A stretch of 64,000 bases of DNA from Niallia nealsonii (GTDB lineage: Bacteria; Bacillota; Bacilli; Bacillales; Cytobacillaceae). Each line of letters begins with the position of its first letter. Within the stretch, counting starts at the first letter, position 1. The position numbers and the translations under genes were made by a program. Positions 17,914 to 27,341 of the stretch are shown here, piece by piece. The notes under the pieces were generated by a model. The model worked only from the letters and a program-made list of their open reading frames with translations. It was not told the DNA's origin and ran no database searches. The stretch lies in the NCBI RefSeq assembly GCF_002835805.1, contig NZ_PISE01000003.1:1-64000 (forward strand). The letters are read 5' to 3'.

Positions 17914-20900
17914 ATAAACGAGCAGCGGTGAGTATTATTGCATTTATTCTTATAATTATTATTGCAACGAGCCCTTTTTGGTTTTGGCAAATAAAAGGAT
18001 CAAAGGTTTTGCCAGTTTTAATTATGGATAAAACTGTTTCCGACCAAACATACCGTGAACATAAAGGTTTGGCATGGATATTAAATAATCAGAAATATGT
18101 TAAGCAAAACAAAGAAAAGTATGTAGCGGAAAGTGATTATAAAGGCTTTAAGCCAATGGGAGGAACAGATTATAAAATAAGTGCTCTTCCAGATGATTTA
18201 AACAAGTATCAATTAATTTACTTAACAGATCAATATGGTGTATATGAAGAAGAGTTTTATGGAAGCAATAAGCTTGGTGAGAGAAGTGATAAATTGTACG
18301 GAGGACTTGATTTAGAGGATGTCAGTAAAATAGAAGATTCTCTATATCAATCCAATAATAAAACCCTTATTGCAGAATTTAACACTTTTGCCAGTCCAAC
18401 TAGTGATAAAGCAAGAGAAAAAATAACAAATTTATTGGATTTAAAATGGAGTGGCTGGATTGGAAGAAGTTTTTTAGAGCTTGATGGGGATGAAGTGCCT
18501 GTATGGGTCAAAGAAAACTATGAAAAGATATATGATGAAAAGTGGACATTTAATGGTTCGGGAATTGTATTGGTAAATAAAGATGATTATATTGTTGTTT
18601 TAAGCGGAAAAGAATTAACTAATTCTAAAGTAAAGTTTAAGACGACGGAAAAGGGAAAAGCACAATTAGGAAAAAATCTTTCCTCTGAATATGGATATTG
18701 GTTTGATATTGTCGAGTCAAATAGGAAAGAAAATATTTTAGCAAATTATACAATTGCGGCTACTAAAAAAGGAAAAGAAAAATTGGCGGGATATGATTTG
18801 CCAACATCCCTCCCGGCGATTATTCAAAATGTAAATAATCAATATACTTCCTATTATTTTGCAGGAGATTATGCAGATGAACAAGAAGTGCCTAGCATTT
18901 ATCAAACAGTTGGATTTGATCTATGGAAAGAGAAAATTACTTATCGAAATTCTTTTTATTGGAATACGTATGTACCGTTAATGAAGAGTATATTAAAAAA
19001 TGGTCTTCATGAAAAAGTGCAGAAAGATACCGTAGAAACGACTACAGTTAATAATGTTAAAATAAACAGCAAAACAAATAATGAATACTTAGAAGTGAAA
19101 AAAAATGGGAAGTGGGAAAAAATCCTTATTAAAGGAGTAAATATGGGGATTTCAAAACCAGGAGCATTTCCTGGTGAAACAGCCATAACAAAAGATGAAT
19201 ATTTGCGTTGGTTTAAGCAGATAGGTACAATGCATGCAAATGCTATTCGGATTTACACATTGCACCCTCCAGCATTTTATGAAGCATTTTACGAATATAA
19301 TCAAACGGCAAAAGAACCGTTATATTTATTTCATGGAGCATGGGTAAATGAAGAAATATTTGTAGGAAAACAGGATGCATATCATAAAGAGGTAGTAGAG
19401 GACTTTCAAAAAGAGTTAAAAAACATGATAGATATAGTTCATGGAAATGCTAGTTTGCGTAAGCAGACAGGGCATGCATCAGGCGAATATAAATATGATA
19501 TTTCTAAGTATGTGTTAGGGTATATTATTGGGATTGAGTGGGACCCAGATGTTGTATCAAATACAAATAGTGCACATAAGGGAAAGGAACAATATTCGGG
19601 AACCTATTTTCAAACAACTAATGGATCCCTATTTGAAATTTGGCTTGCAAGTATGATGGATTATACGGCGAAATATGAAGGGGAAAAATACAATTGGCAG
19701 CATACAATGAGTTTTACAAACTGGGTAACGACAGATTTATTAGAACATCCTTCAGAGCCGAGTGAAAAAGAGGATAAGGCAACTGTAAATCCAAATCATA
19801 TTAATAAAAAGGATGATTTTCAAGCAGGATTATTTGCCTCGTACCACATTTATCCATATTACCCTGATTTTCTAAACTATGAAAAAGATTATCAAAATTA
19901 TGTTAATAAACAAGGGGAGAAAAGCAGTTATGGAGCTTATCTGCATGATTTAATTTCGGTTCATACGATGCCGGTGCTAGTAGCTGAATTTGGTGTTCCA
20001 TCTTCCCGAGGAAAAACACATGAAAATATTAATGACATGAATCAAGGATTTTTATCAGAAGAAGAGCAAGGGATTATGGATACAAAACTAATGCAAATGA
20101 TTGTCGACGAAAAGTATGCAGGGGGACTTGTTTTTACATGGCAGGATGAGTGGTTTAAGCGAACATGGAACACGATGGATTATGATAATCCAAATAGACG
20201 GCCATACTGGTCCAATATTCAAACAAATGAACAGCATTTTGGATTATTAAGCTTTGATCCAGGAAAGTATGAACCTACCATTTATGTTGATGGACAAGAT
20301 TCTGACTGGAAGAAATTAAATATGAAGCCACTTTATCAGAATAATTCTGAAGATGAAAATTTAAAAGAGATTATGGTAACATCGGATGAACAACAGCTTA
20401 ATATAAAAATGACATATAAACAGCCGGTTGATATAACAGAAGACAGCACCTATCTTCTATTTAATACGATTGAAGGACAAGGGCAAAAAAAGATAAAGTT
20501 AACAGATGACTTGCAAATCAATACAGATTTTGGTGTTGATTTTATGGCGAAAATTGCTGATAAAGAAAATTCAGAACTGCTGATCGATAGTTACTATGAT
20601 ACGTTCTACTATCAATATGGCTTTATGCTGAAAATGATCAACCAGCAAAAAAATGCAGATAAAGTCAATAATGGGGTATTTAACCCAATTCGTCTTGCTC
20701 TTAATAAAGAGTTGACTATTCCAGATAAAAAGATTCCTTTTTCCTCCTATGAAACAGGAAAGCTAATGTACGGAAATGGAAATCCTAACAGTAAAAATTT
20801 TAATAGTTTAACCGATATAAGCATTAGCAAGGATAAAAAAACAATTGAACTGCGAATACCTTGGGCACTATTGAATATAAAAGATCCAAGCCAAAAAGAA

Positions 20901-21149
20901 ATAACGGCAGATCTTTGGAAAAAGGGTTTAGAGGGCAGTGAATATATTGATGGAATCCAATTGGCTTTTATTTCTGTGAAGGGAAATAAAATAGTATCTT
21001 CATTGCCAAGTCTTCATGAGTCTAAGATGATAAAAGAAGATGATATGAAAATATATAAATGGGATAATTGGGAAGAGCCTTTATATCATGAGCGTTTAAA
21101 ACAGTCTTACTATATTTTGCAAAAGACTTTTTCTAAAATAGAGAATTAG
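17910..21149 (+). CDS. membrane-anchored GH-A-like/CBM9-like polysaccharide protein
   Basis: 1079 residues in three parts. An N-terminal anchor (about 6-28) and an extracytoplasmic region of unknown fold (to about residue 400) come first. A predicted TIM barrel (about 405-790) follows, with Glu543 in IGIEWDP and Glu693 in VLVAEFGVP, placed like the acid/base and nucleophile of clan GH-A. The end (about 795-1075) starts YVDGQDSDW and contains ELRIPWALL, as in CBM9/DOMON-like sugar-binding sandwiches. It would act outside the cell on the polymer made by the upstream synthase. The fold calls are by eye; the catalytic pair is inference. Translationally coupled to the glycosyltransferase. Confidence 0.75.
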   Translation: MNKRAAVSIIAFILIIIIATSPFWFWQIKGSKVLPVLIMDKTVSDQTYREHKGLAWILNNQKYVKQNKEKYVAESDYKGFKPMGGTDYKISALPDDLNKYQLIYLTDQYGVYEEEFYGSNKLGERSDKLYGGLDLEDVSKIEDSLYQSNNKTLIAEFNTFASPTSDKAREKITNLLDLKWSGWIGRSFLELDGDEVPVWVKENYEKIYDEKWTFNGSGIVLVNKDDYIVVLSGKELTNSKVKFKTTEKGKAQLGKNLSSEYGYWFDIVESNRKENILANYTIAATKKGKEKLAGYDLPTSLPAIIQNVNNQYTSYYFAGDYADEQEVPSIYQTVGFDLWKEKITYRNSFYWNTYVPLMKSILKNGLHEKVQKDTVETTTVNNVKINSKTNNEYLEVKKNGKWEKILIKGVNMGISKPGAFPGETAITKDEYLRWFKQIGTMHANAIRIYTLHPPAFYEAFYEYNQTAKEPLYLFHGAWVNEEIFVGKQDAYHKEVVEDFQKELKNMIDIVHGNASLRKQTGHASGEYKYDISKYVLGYIIGIEWDPDVVSNTNSAHKGKEQYSGTYFQTTNGSLFEIWLASMMDYTAKYEGEKYNWQHTMSFTNWVTTDLLEHPSEPSEKEDKATVNPNHINKKDDFQAGLFASYHIYPYYPDFLNYEKDYQNYVNKQGEKSSYGAYLHDLISVHTMPVLVAEFGVPSSRGKTHENINDMNQGFLSEEEQGIMDTKLMQMIVDEKYAGGLVFTWQDEWFKRTWNTMDYDNPNRRPYWSNIQTNEQHFGLLSFDPGKYEPTIYVDGQDSDWKKLNMKPLYQNNSEDENLKEIMVTSDEQQLNIKMTYKQPVDITEDSTYLLFNTIEGQGQKKIKLTDDLQINTDFGVDFMAKIADKENSELLIDSYYDTFYYQYGFMLKMINQQKNADKVNNGVFNPIRLALNKELTIPDKKIPFSSYETGKLMYGNGNPNSKNFNSLTDISISKDKKTIELRIPWALLNIKDPSQKEITADLWKKGLEGSEYIDGIQLAFISVKGNKIVSSLPSLHESKMIKEDDMKIYKWDNWEEPLYHERLKQSYYILQKTFSKIEN

Positions 21150-21158
21150 GGAGAAAGA

Positions 21159-21527
21159 ATGAAAAGAATATTGATTGCAGAAGATGAAGAAATTTTAAGA
21201 ATGTTAATTATGGACACATTAGAAGATGAAGATTATGCTGTGGATGAGGCTCAAGATGGTGAAGAAGCAATCGAACTTTTACAAAAGAATAAGTATGATT
21301 TGCTTATATTAGATTATATGATGCCGATAGTAACAGGGTTAGAAGTTATTGAAACAGTTCGTCGTGACATGGGGGATCATCAGCAGAAGATACTGATGCT
21401 ATCTGCAAAAAGTCAATCCTTTGAACAGGAAAAAGCATTAAAGACAGGTGCAGATTATTTTATGGCGAAACCGTTTAGTCCTTTAGCACTTTTAGCAAAA
21501 GTGGAGGAGATATTTAATGAAAATTAA
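21159..21527 (+). CDS. single-domain response regulator (CheY-like)
   Basis: 122 residues forming a complete REC domain and nothing else: acidic pocket AEDEE near residue 8, phosphoacceptor Asp52 in LLILDYMMP, Ser/Thr position in MLSAKS, and the conserved Lys in MAKPFSP. It probably shuttles phosphate between the hybrid kinase and the HPt protein, or acts on the HEAT protein or synthase. The ATG follows GGGAGAAAG and overlaps the next gene by 11 bases. Confidence 0.93.
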   Translation: MKRILIAEDEEILRMLIMDTLEDEDYAVDEAQDGEEAIELLQKNKYDLLILDYMMPIVTGLEVIETVRRDMGDHQQKILMLSAKSQSFEQEKALKTGADYFMAKPFSPLALLAKVEEIFNEN

Positions 21528-24408
21528 TTCCTATATTAAAAAAAGCATATCAAGGCAATTTATTGCCTTAATATGCTTTTTCATTCTTTTATTTCTTTTT
21601 GGAGCGGCAGTTCTAACAGGACTGCAAAAATCAACGAATGATGGTTTTATTTCAAATCGTCAAAAATTTATTGATAAGCGAGCTTTAGCGGAAGAGATAG
21701 AAACGCACCTTAATAATGCCCTTTTTAATATAAGAGGATATTTAGCATTCGATAATGAGGAATTGCGAGATGAAGTGAATCAAGAAGAACAAGACATTGC
21801 TGTTTTGCTAAAACAATTTAAAAAAGTTGCAAAAACAGATAAAGATAGTGAAATGTACAAAAAATTAGTTTCGTTCAATGAATATATTTTTGATGATGCA
21901 TTTCCGAAGGCTGTAGCATTTCACGAAGCTGGCAACACAGATAAAGTGAAAGCAATAGCAAATGGCGGTGCTACGGCAAAGATTAATAATTTAAAAAAAG
22001 AATTAATTGCTTATAAAAAATATCTTGATACAAAATTAACAGAAGTAGTTACTAACTTAGAGACTGATAATTCCAAATTGCAATTTTACTTTTTTCTCTA
22101 CAGTGTCCTTTTATTGGTTATTGTCTATATTATTGGGCGAATGATGGTTTTAAAAATAGGGAAGCCATTAACTGATTTTGCAGTTGCTGCAAATGTCATA
22201 GCAAAAGGGGAGGATGCAGAAATACAAGTAGAGGCGAATAGAAAAGATGAACTAGGAACTTTATCAGTTGCTTTTTCAAAAATGTATAAAAAAATCCAAG
22301 AAAAAGAACAAGATTTAGTAGCTCAAAATGAGGAACTCATCGCCCAACAGGAGGAATTGCATGCCCAACAGTCAGAACTAGAAGAAGCTCTCGAAAAAGT
22401 TAAACATAATGAGGAAACACTGTATCGTAGAAATCATTTAATAAACAGTCTTTCTCACTCATTTAATAAACAGCAATTATTAAATAGTATTATAACAAAC
22501 ATGTGTGAACTTATTAGTGCAGATAGAGGAATTATCGTCTTGACAGATAAGGATGCTTTTGCTGCTTTTGGAATTTCTACAACAGGTGCTGACCAATTTA
22601 AAACTTTTTTATTTGAGGGGATGTATTTCCGTTTGTTGGAGCAGAAAAGCCCATTCATTATAAAAAGAGAGTTGGAGATTTCTGAAAAGGCCTACCATAT
22701 AGAAAATGGCTATGTATATGATTTATACATTCCAATCTTTTCTTCTACAGATGAGATTGCCGCTATTATGATGTTTAGCCGCTTTAGTGATCGTTTTTCT
22801 GAATTTCAAATGGATGAATTCAGCGCATTAGCAAAACAAATTGGGCTTTCATTAGACACTATTAAGTTGTTTGAAGAAACAGAAAGGGCAAAAGAGCTAA
22901 ATCAAGATATATTAAATAATGTTCAAGAAGGAATTCAGCTTGTTGGAACAAATGGAGAAACTCTTCAAGTAAATACTAAATTTTGTGAAATGTTTGCACA
23001 GGATAAAAACTGGCATGACTTTGTTGGGAAAAGCTGGGATGTTTGGACAAAACAAATCGAAGCAACTTTCGGAGATGATTGCAGTTTATTAGCTTATATA
23101 AAAGATTCCTTACAAAATCGATTAGAGCAGTCGTTTACTTATCAATTCCAAGAAACTGGAAAAGTTATGAAAGTATATGCAGAAGATTTATATCGCAATG
23201 AAACCGTTAAAGTCGGCACAGTATTTGTATATCGAGACATGACTAAAGAATATGAAGTAGACAAAATGAAATCAGAATTTGTCAGTACAGTCAGCCATGA
23301 ACTCCGAACCCCGCTTGCCAGTATTTTAGGATTTACAGAACTCTTAATCAATAGAGAATTGAAAAAAGAGAGGCAGCTAAAATATTTATCTACTATTTAT
23401 GGAGAAGCAAATAGGCTAACATTATTGATTAATGATTTTCTTGATGTTCAAAGAATGGAAGCAGGAAAACAAACATATGAGAAAAAATATCTTGAAGTTC
23501 TTTCTATTTTAAGGAAAATTGTAGATAATCAAAAGGTGAATGCTATAAAGCATAAAATTACAATTAAATCAGATCTGAATCAAGCAATCATCCTCGGCGA
23601 CAAATTAAAAATAGAGCAGGCATTTACGAATATTATAGGAAATGCCATTAAGTATTCACCTGAAGGAGGAACTATTCAAATATCTATTTATGAAGAGACA
23701 GAGACATTAAATGTTTCTGTTAAAGATGAAGGCTTGGGGATTCCTGAGGGAGAAAGTGCTAAACTTTTTAATAAATTTTATCGAATTGATAATTCAGATC
23801 GACGTAAAATAGGCGGCACTGGTTTAGGATTAGCAATTGTGCAAGAAATAGTAAATGCCCATGGAGGGAAAATAACTGTACAGTCACAATTAGGTGTAGG
23901 AAGCAATTTTACCTTGTCTTTTCCTAAGCTTTCTATGGAAGTTCAAACATCCAATAACAAGGAATATACACAAGGAAAAGTTTCCTATCGTATAGCAGTA
24001 GTAGAGGATGATTATAGCTTAGCAGAATTAATTACACAGGAATTAAAGGACTTTGGTTTCGAAGTACATTATTATAAAAGTGGGCAAGAGGCTCTAAAAG
24101 CGATAAATGAATATATACCAGATGCTATTGTTCTTGATATTATGCTAGAAGAGGATGATATCAATGGCTGGAATATAATGAAGCGTTTAAAGCAAAGGAA
24201 AGAGACGAAAGATGTTCCTATTGTTATCTCAACAGCATTGGATGAGAAAGAAAAAGGATATGCACTAGGAGCAATGGATTATTTAGTGAAACCATATCGA
24301 ACAAGTGAATTATCACGTACTATTATGCAAACTTTACTAAAAATGGGCAAAAAAGGTCAGGTTTTAATCCCTCACACAGAGGATGATCAAGCTACTGATA
24401 CAAAATAA
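21517..24408 (+). CDS. hybrid sensor histidine kinase with C-terminal REC
   Basis: 963 residues. TM1 (about 15-38), an extracellular helical sensor of about 150 residues, TM2 (about 188-210) and a HAMP domain are followed by a Gln/Glu-rich coiled coil (about 265-300). A GAF domain (about 305-455), a PAS-like region (about 460-575) and HisKA with His594 in SHELRTP come next. The HATPase has its N box NIIGNAIKYSP and the G motifs GLGIP and GGTGLGLAI. A REC domain with Asp874 in IVLDIML ends the protein. It is the natural input for the operon's phosphorelay. The signal is unknown. A 10-bp hairpin terminator follows. Confidence 0.93.
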   Translation: MKINSYIKKSISRQFIALICFFILLFLFGAAVLTGLQKSTNDGFISNRQKFIDKRALAEEIETHLNNALFNIRGYLAFDNEELRDEVNQEEQDIAVLLKQFKKVAKTDKDSEMYKKLVSFNEYIFDDAFPKAVAFHEAGNTDKVKAIANGGATAKINNLKKELIAYKKYLDTKLTEVVTNLETDNSKLQFYFFLYSVLLLVIVYIIGRMMVLKIGKPLTDFAVAANVIAKGEDAEIQVEANRKDELGTLSVAFSKMYKKIQEKEQDLVAQNEELIAQQEELHAQQSELEEALEKVKHNEETLYRRNHLINSLSHSFNKQQLLNSIITNMCELISADRGIIVLTDKDAFAAFGISTTGADQFKTFLFEGMYFRLLEQKSPFIIKRELEISEKAYHIENGYVYDLYIPIFSSTDEIAAIMMFSRFSDRFSEFQMDEFSALAKQIGLSLDTIKLFEETERAKELNQDILNNVQEGIQLVGTNGETLQVNTKFCEMFAQDKNWHDFVGKSWDVWTKQIEATFGDDCSLLAYIKDSLQNRLEQSFTYQFQETGKVMKVYAEDLYRNETVKVGTVFVYRDMTKEYEVDKMKSEFVSTVSHELRTPLASILGFTELLINRELKKERQLKYLSTIYGEANRLTLLINDFLDVQRMEAGKQTYEKKYLEVLSILRKIVDNQKVNAIKHKITIKSDLNQAIILGDKLKIEQAFTNIIGNAIKYSPEGGTIQISIYEETETLNVSVKDEGLGIPEGESAKLFNKFYRIDNSDRRKIGGTGLGLAIVQEIVNAHGGKITVQSQLGVGSNFTLSFPKLSMEVQTSNNKEYTQGKVSYRIAVVEDDYSLAELITQELKDFGFEVHYYKSGQEALKAINEYIPDAIVLDIMLEEDDINGWNIMKRLKQRKETKDVPIVISTALDEKEKGYALGAMDYLVKPYRTSELSRTIMQTLLKMGKKGQVLIPHTEDDQATDTK

Positions 24409-24421
24409 GAATAAGCAAATC

Positions 24422-24453
24422 AAAACAGCGGTTCGTTAAGGAGCCGCTGTTTT
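24422..24453. terminator. shared terminator of two convergent genes
   Basis: AAAACAGCGG (24422-24431) pairs exactly with CCGCTGTTTT (24444-24453). It ends the six-gene operon on the plus strand and overlaps the last codon and stop of the YitT gene on the minus strand. Confidence 0.8.
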
Positions 24454-25011
24454 CCTTCCTGTTATTAGCGTAGTAAAAATAGCTACAAAAATAATCGTAA
24501 AAAAGGATGGAGTTATTTTCTCTATTCCCACAATATTTATCCCACTGACTAAAATAATTCCATCGAGAAAAAATATAATGATTCCTACGGGGATAGACGA
24601 CATTCTTGCAATTATTTGAGCAAGTAAATCTGTACCGCCAGTACTTGTCTCAAATCGAAGCATAATGCCAATGCCGATGCCAATAATGGTTCCTCCAATA
24701 AAAGAACTTAAAAGAATCGATACCGAAAAAGCATCACGTAAAAAAGAAAAGATGTCAATCATAAAAGAAGAAATAAGAAAACCAAAGATTCCATAAAAAA
24801 AGTAGTTCTTATCATAAAACCAAACGAATAAATAGAGAGGAATACTAATGAGGATCATCGTCAGACCTGTTGGAATTTGATAATGATAATGTAAAATTAA
24901 ACCAATTCCAATTAATCCCCCATCTAAAATATGATGTGGAACTAAAAATCCATTTACACCAATCCCTATAAGCATACTGCCGATAAAAATAACTGCAAAT
25001 TTTTCTAGCAT
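24436..25011 (-). CDS. YitT family membrane protein, short form
   Basis: 191 residues with five or six hydrophobic helices and the YitT/DUF161 pattern (VPHHILDGGLIGIGLIL near residue 25; LRFETSTGGTDLLAQI near 115). The usual C-terminal soluble DUF2179 domain is missing, unlike the paralogue at 39936-40838. Function unknown in the family. Its stop lies inside the terminator hairpin. Confidence 0.85.
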   Translation of the reverse strand: MLEKFAVIFIGSMLIGIGVNGFLVPHHILDGGLIGIGLILHYHYQIPTGLTMILISIPLYLFVWFYDKNYFFYGIFGFLISSFMIDIFSFLRDAFSVSILLSSFIGGTIIGIGIGIMLRFETSTGGTDLLAQIIARMSSIPVGIIIFFLDGIILVSGINIVGIEKITPSFFTIIFVAIFTTLITGRKTAAP

Positions 25012-25108
25012 GTACTTTTCTCACCCTAACTTGTCCAGCTTATTATCAATCTATGATAGAAAAACAGATTTAGAAGTAAAAGAGAGGCTTAGCTAAAATA
25101 AGCAGCAA

Positions 25109-25224
25109 ATAAAGTGAAATTGCAATCAGCCTTTTTCGGGCAAGTTTCTACCCACCTATAGATTTTTCGTTTTCTCTTCTCATCCCTTAGCTAGGGAGAA
25201 AAGGCCTGTTAATGCGTGATGAAT
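25109..25224 (-). repeat. dispersed structured repeat, copy B (short form)
   Basis: On the minus strand it reads ATCACGCATTAACAGGCC, then a CTATAGGTGGGTAG half-hairpin, and ends GCAATTTCACTTTAT. It has the same internal deletion as copy A. Its 3' end is about 98 bases upstream of the YitT gene and it points the same way. Confidence 0.8.
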
Positions 25225-25266
25225 TTTTGGCATGAATAGAAATAAACTATGTCTTTAATAAACAAA

Positions 25267-25380
25267 GGCTGTTTTCGTAAACTTTTTTGCTGTTTAATCA
25301 AAAAAAGGCGTAGTTGATTGCAGGGGAAATCAACTTTGAACAAAACCCAATTAAAAACACCAATCTTTTAGAAAAGAGCC
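25267..25380. mobile_element. MITE-like element with 8-bp target duplication (deleted form)
   Basis: 114 bp. The ends GGCTGTTTTC and GAAAAGAGCC are inverted repeats with one mismatch. The exact 8-mer TAAACAAA lies on both sides (25259-25266 and 25381-25388). No coding capacity. It shares its ends and a GTTGATTG segment with the longer copy at 61429-61630 but lacks that copy's GC-rich middle. Confidence 0.75.
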
Positions 25381-25385
25381 TAAAC

Positions 25386-25425
25386 AAAAAAAGAAGGCGC
25401 CATTAGAAATGGACCCTCCTTTTTA
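25386..25425 (-). terminator. terminator of the pit operon
   Basis: On the minus strand GGAGGgtCCAT pairs with ATGGcgCCTTC and is followed by TTTTTTTG. Confidence 0.7.
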
Positions 25426-25437
25426 TATTTATTAAAC

Positions 25438-26436
25438 TTAAAGAAAAAGATCTAAAATATAGTAGCAAATAGCAGCAACCGTTGCAGAAATTGGCAATGT
25501 AATTACCCATGTAATAAGCATTCGTTGTGCTGTTCCCCATTTTACGCCTTTAAGTCGGTGGGAAGCACCAACCCCTAAGATAGAGGATGAAATAACATGT
25601 GTTGTACTTACTGGCAAATGAATATAGGTTGCACCGAAGATAATCATTGCCCCAGTTATATCAGCAGCTACTCCATTAACAGGACGGATCTTCATAATAT
25701 TTCCGCCGACTGTTTTGATGATTTTCCAGCCTCCGACAGATGTGCCAAGCCCCATTGCTGCCGCACAGGCAAATTGAACCCAAAGAGGAACATCATTTGT
25801 GCTAAGGTAGCCGTTGGCCATTAATGCCATTGTAATAATACCCATTGCTTTTTGGGCATCGTTTGTACCATGCGTATATGATTGCAAGGCTGCAGTGAAT
25901 ATTTGAAATATACGAAAACGACGATTTGTTTTTGTTAAATTTAAATCTTTAAAAAATAATTTAAAGAGAGTATAAACGATATACCCAATGACAAAAGCAA
26001 TAATCGGCGATAAAATAAGTGCTTGAATGATTTTAGTAAATCCATTGTAATTTAATGCTGCGAAACCAGAAGAAGCAATAGCAGCGCCAGCAATAGAACC
26101 TATAATAGCATGAGAAGAACTGCTTGGAATTCCGAAATACCATGTTAAAAGATTCCAAAAAATTGCTGAGATAAGTGCTGCCAAAAGAACAACGGAACCA
26201 TTGTTTAATGTAAAGGGATCAACAATATCCTTTGTAATGGTTTTCGCAACACCAGTAAATGTCATTGCACCTACAAAGTTCATAGTAGCAGCTAATATAA
26301 TGGCATGTCTAGGCTTTAATGCTTTAGTTGATACAGCTGTTGCGATTGCATTTGCTGTATCATGAAAACCATTAATAAAATCAAAGGCTAAAGCAAAAAC
26401 GACGATTAATATCGTTATTAATAATAATGTATCCAT
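25438..26436 (-). CDS. pit: low-affinity inorganic phosphate transporter, Pit family
   Basis: 332-residue permease with about ten hydrophobic segments. Both PHO4 repeats are clear: FDFINGFHDTANAIATAVST near the N-terminus and the second GTNDAQKAMGIITMAL, plus PVSTTHVISSSILGVGAS. It imports phosphate, probably as a metal complex, driven by protons. The ATG follows AAGGAG and it is 13 bases downstream of its DUF47 partner. It corresponds to B. subtilis ykaB. Confidence 0.93.
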   Translation of the reverse strand: MDTLLLITILIVVFALAFDFINGFHDTANAIATAVSTKALKPRHAIILAATMNFVGAMTFTGVAKTITKDIVDPFTLNNGSVVLLAALISAIFWNLLTWYFGIPSSSSHAIIGSIAGAAIASSGFAALNYNGFTKIIQALILSPIIAFVIGYIVYTLFKLFFKDLNLTKTNRRFRIFQIFTAALQSYTHGTNDAQKAMGIITMALMANGYLSTNDVPLWVQFACAAAMGLGTSVGGWKIIKTVGGNIMKIRPVNGVAADITGAMIIFGATYIHLPVSTTHVISSSILGVGASHRLKGVKWGTAQRMLITWVITLPISATVAAICYYILDLFL

Positions 26437-26449
26437 GACTGAAAACTCC

Positions 26450-27067
26450 TTAAGCGTTTTTCATAATGATACTCTCAAGTGTGTTAGCAACACTTTGGCA
26501 GTAATCAGCAATATCTTCTAGATTTTCATACACTTCTTTATATTGAATAATGCGAATCGGATCCTTTTCAACAGAGAATAAATGTTTGATGGATTGACGC
26601 AAGATTCCATCACATTTTGATTCTAAATCTTTAATGCGGATAGCATATTCTCTAATTTTCGGCAATTTTTTTGTAGACAAAAGCTCCACTGATTTTTCGA
26701 TTTCAGCTGCACAGCTTTTAATTGCTTCAACAAAACGATTCATAAATTCATCAGCTGTAGTAATATTATACATTTCTAATAGCGCAGAACAATGTTCTAA
26801 TCCATCTAAAACATCATCCATGCTCATTGTTAAAGCAAGTATATCTTCACGTTCAATTGGCGTAATAAACGCTTTATTTAATTCTGTAATTACGTCGTGA
26901 ACGTATGTATCCCCTTTTGTTTCAATCTCTTTCATCGTTTCAGAGAATGTTTTTAAGTCGCTGACATTTTTAATTTTAAAATCAGCAAAATAGTCTGCAC
27001 CTTCCTTTAAGTTTGATGCGATATTATTTAAGAGTACTGCAAATTTATCTTGTTTTTTGAAAACCAT
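26450..27067 (-). CDS. DUF47 phosphate transport accessory protein (YkaA/PhoU-like)
   Basis: Helical PhoU-like protein that accompanies Pit transporters. Motifs: KGDTYVHDVITELNKAFITP and EREDILALTMSMDDVLDGLE. The longest frame starts at 27082, but its first codons form the ribosome site GGGGG, so ATG 27067 is preferred (205 residues, like B. subtilis YkaA). It is the first gene of the phosphate operon. Confidence 0.9.
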   Translation of the reverse strand: MVFKKQDKFAVLLNNIASNLKEGADYFADFKIKNVSDLKTFSETMKEIETKGDTYVHDVITELNKAFITPIEREDILALTMSMDDVLDGLEHCSALLEMYNITTADEFMNRFVEAIKSCAAEIEKSVELLSTKKLPKIREYAIRIKDLESKCDGILRQSIKHLFSVEKDPIRIIQYKEVYENLEDIADYCQSVANTLESIIMKNA

Positions 27068-27341
27068 TATTGTTACCCCCATTTAATAAACTAAGCCTTT
27101 CATATTTTAGCGAAAGATTGTCGAATTTCCTAGCTTTTTATCGAAATCTTTACAAAAAATTAATATTTCTTTTACAAAACATTTAAGGTTATACTCTAGA
27201 TTTTTTAATGAAATTTACATGTACTTTAAATTAGCTTTTCCTTTCATTGGATTGTATATGTGCATAAAATTATATCTTGTTGTGTCGAATTCTAGGTAAT
27301 AGAATAAATTAAAAGTAAAAGCTTATTTAGAGGTGAAAGAA

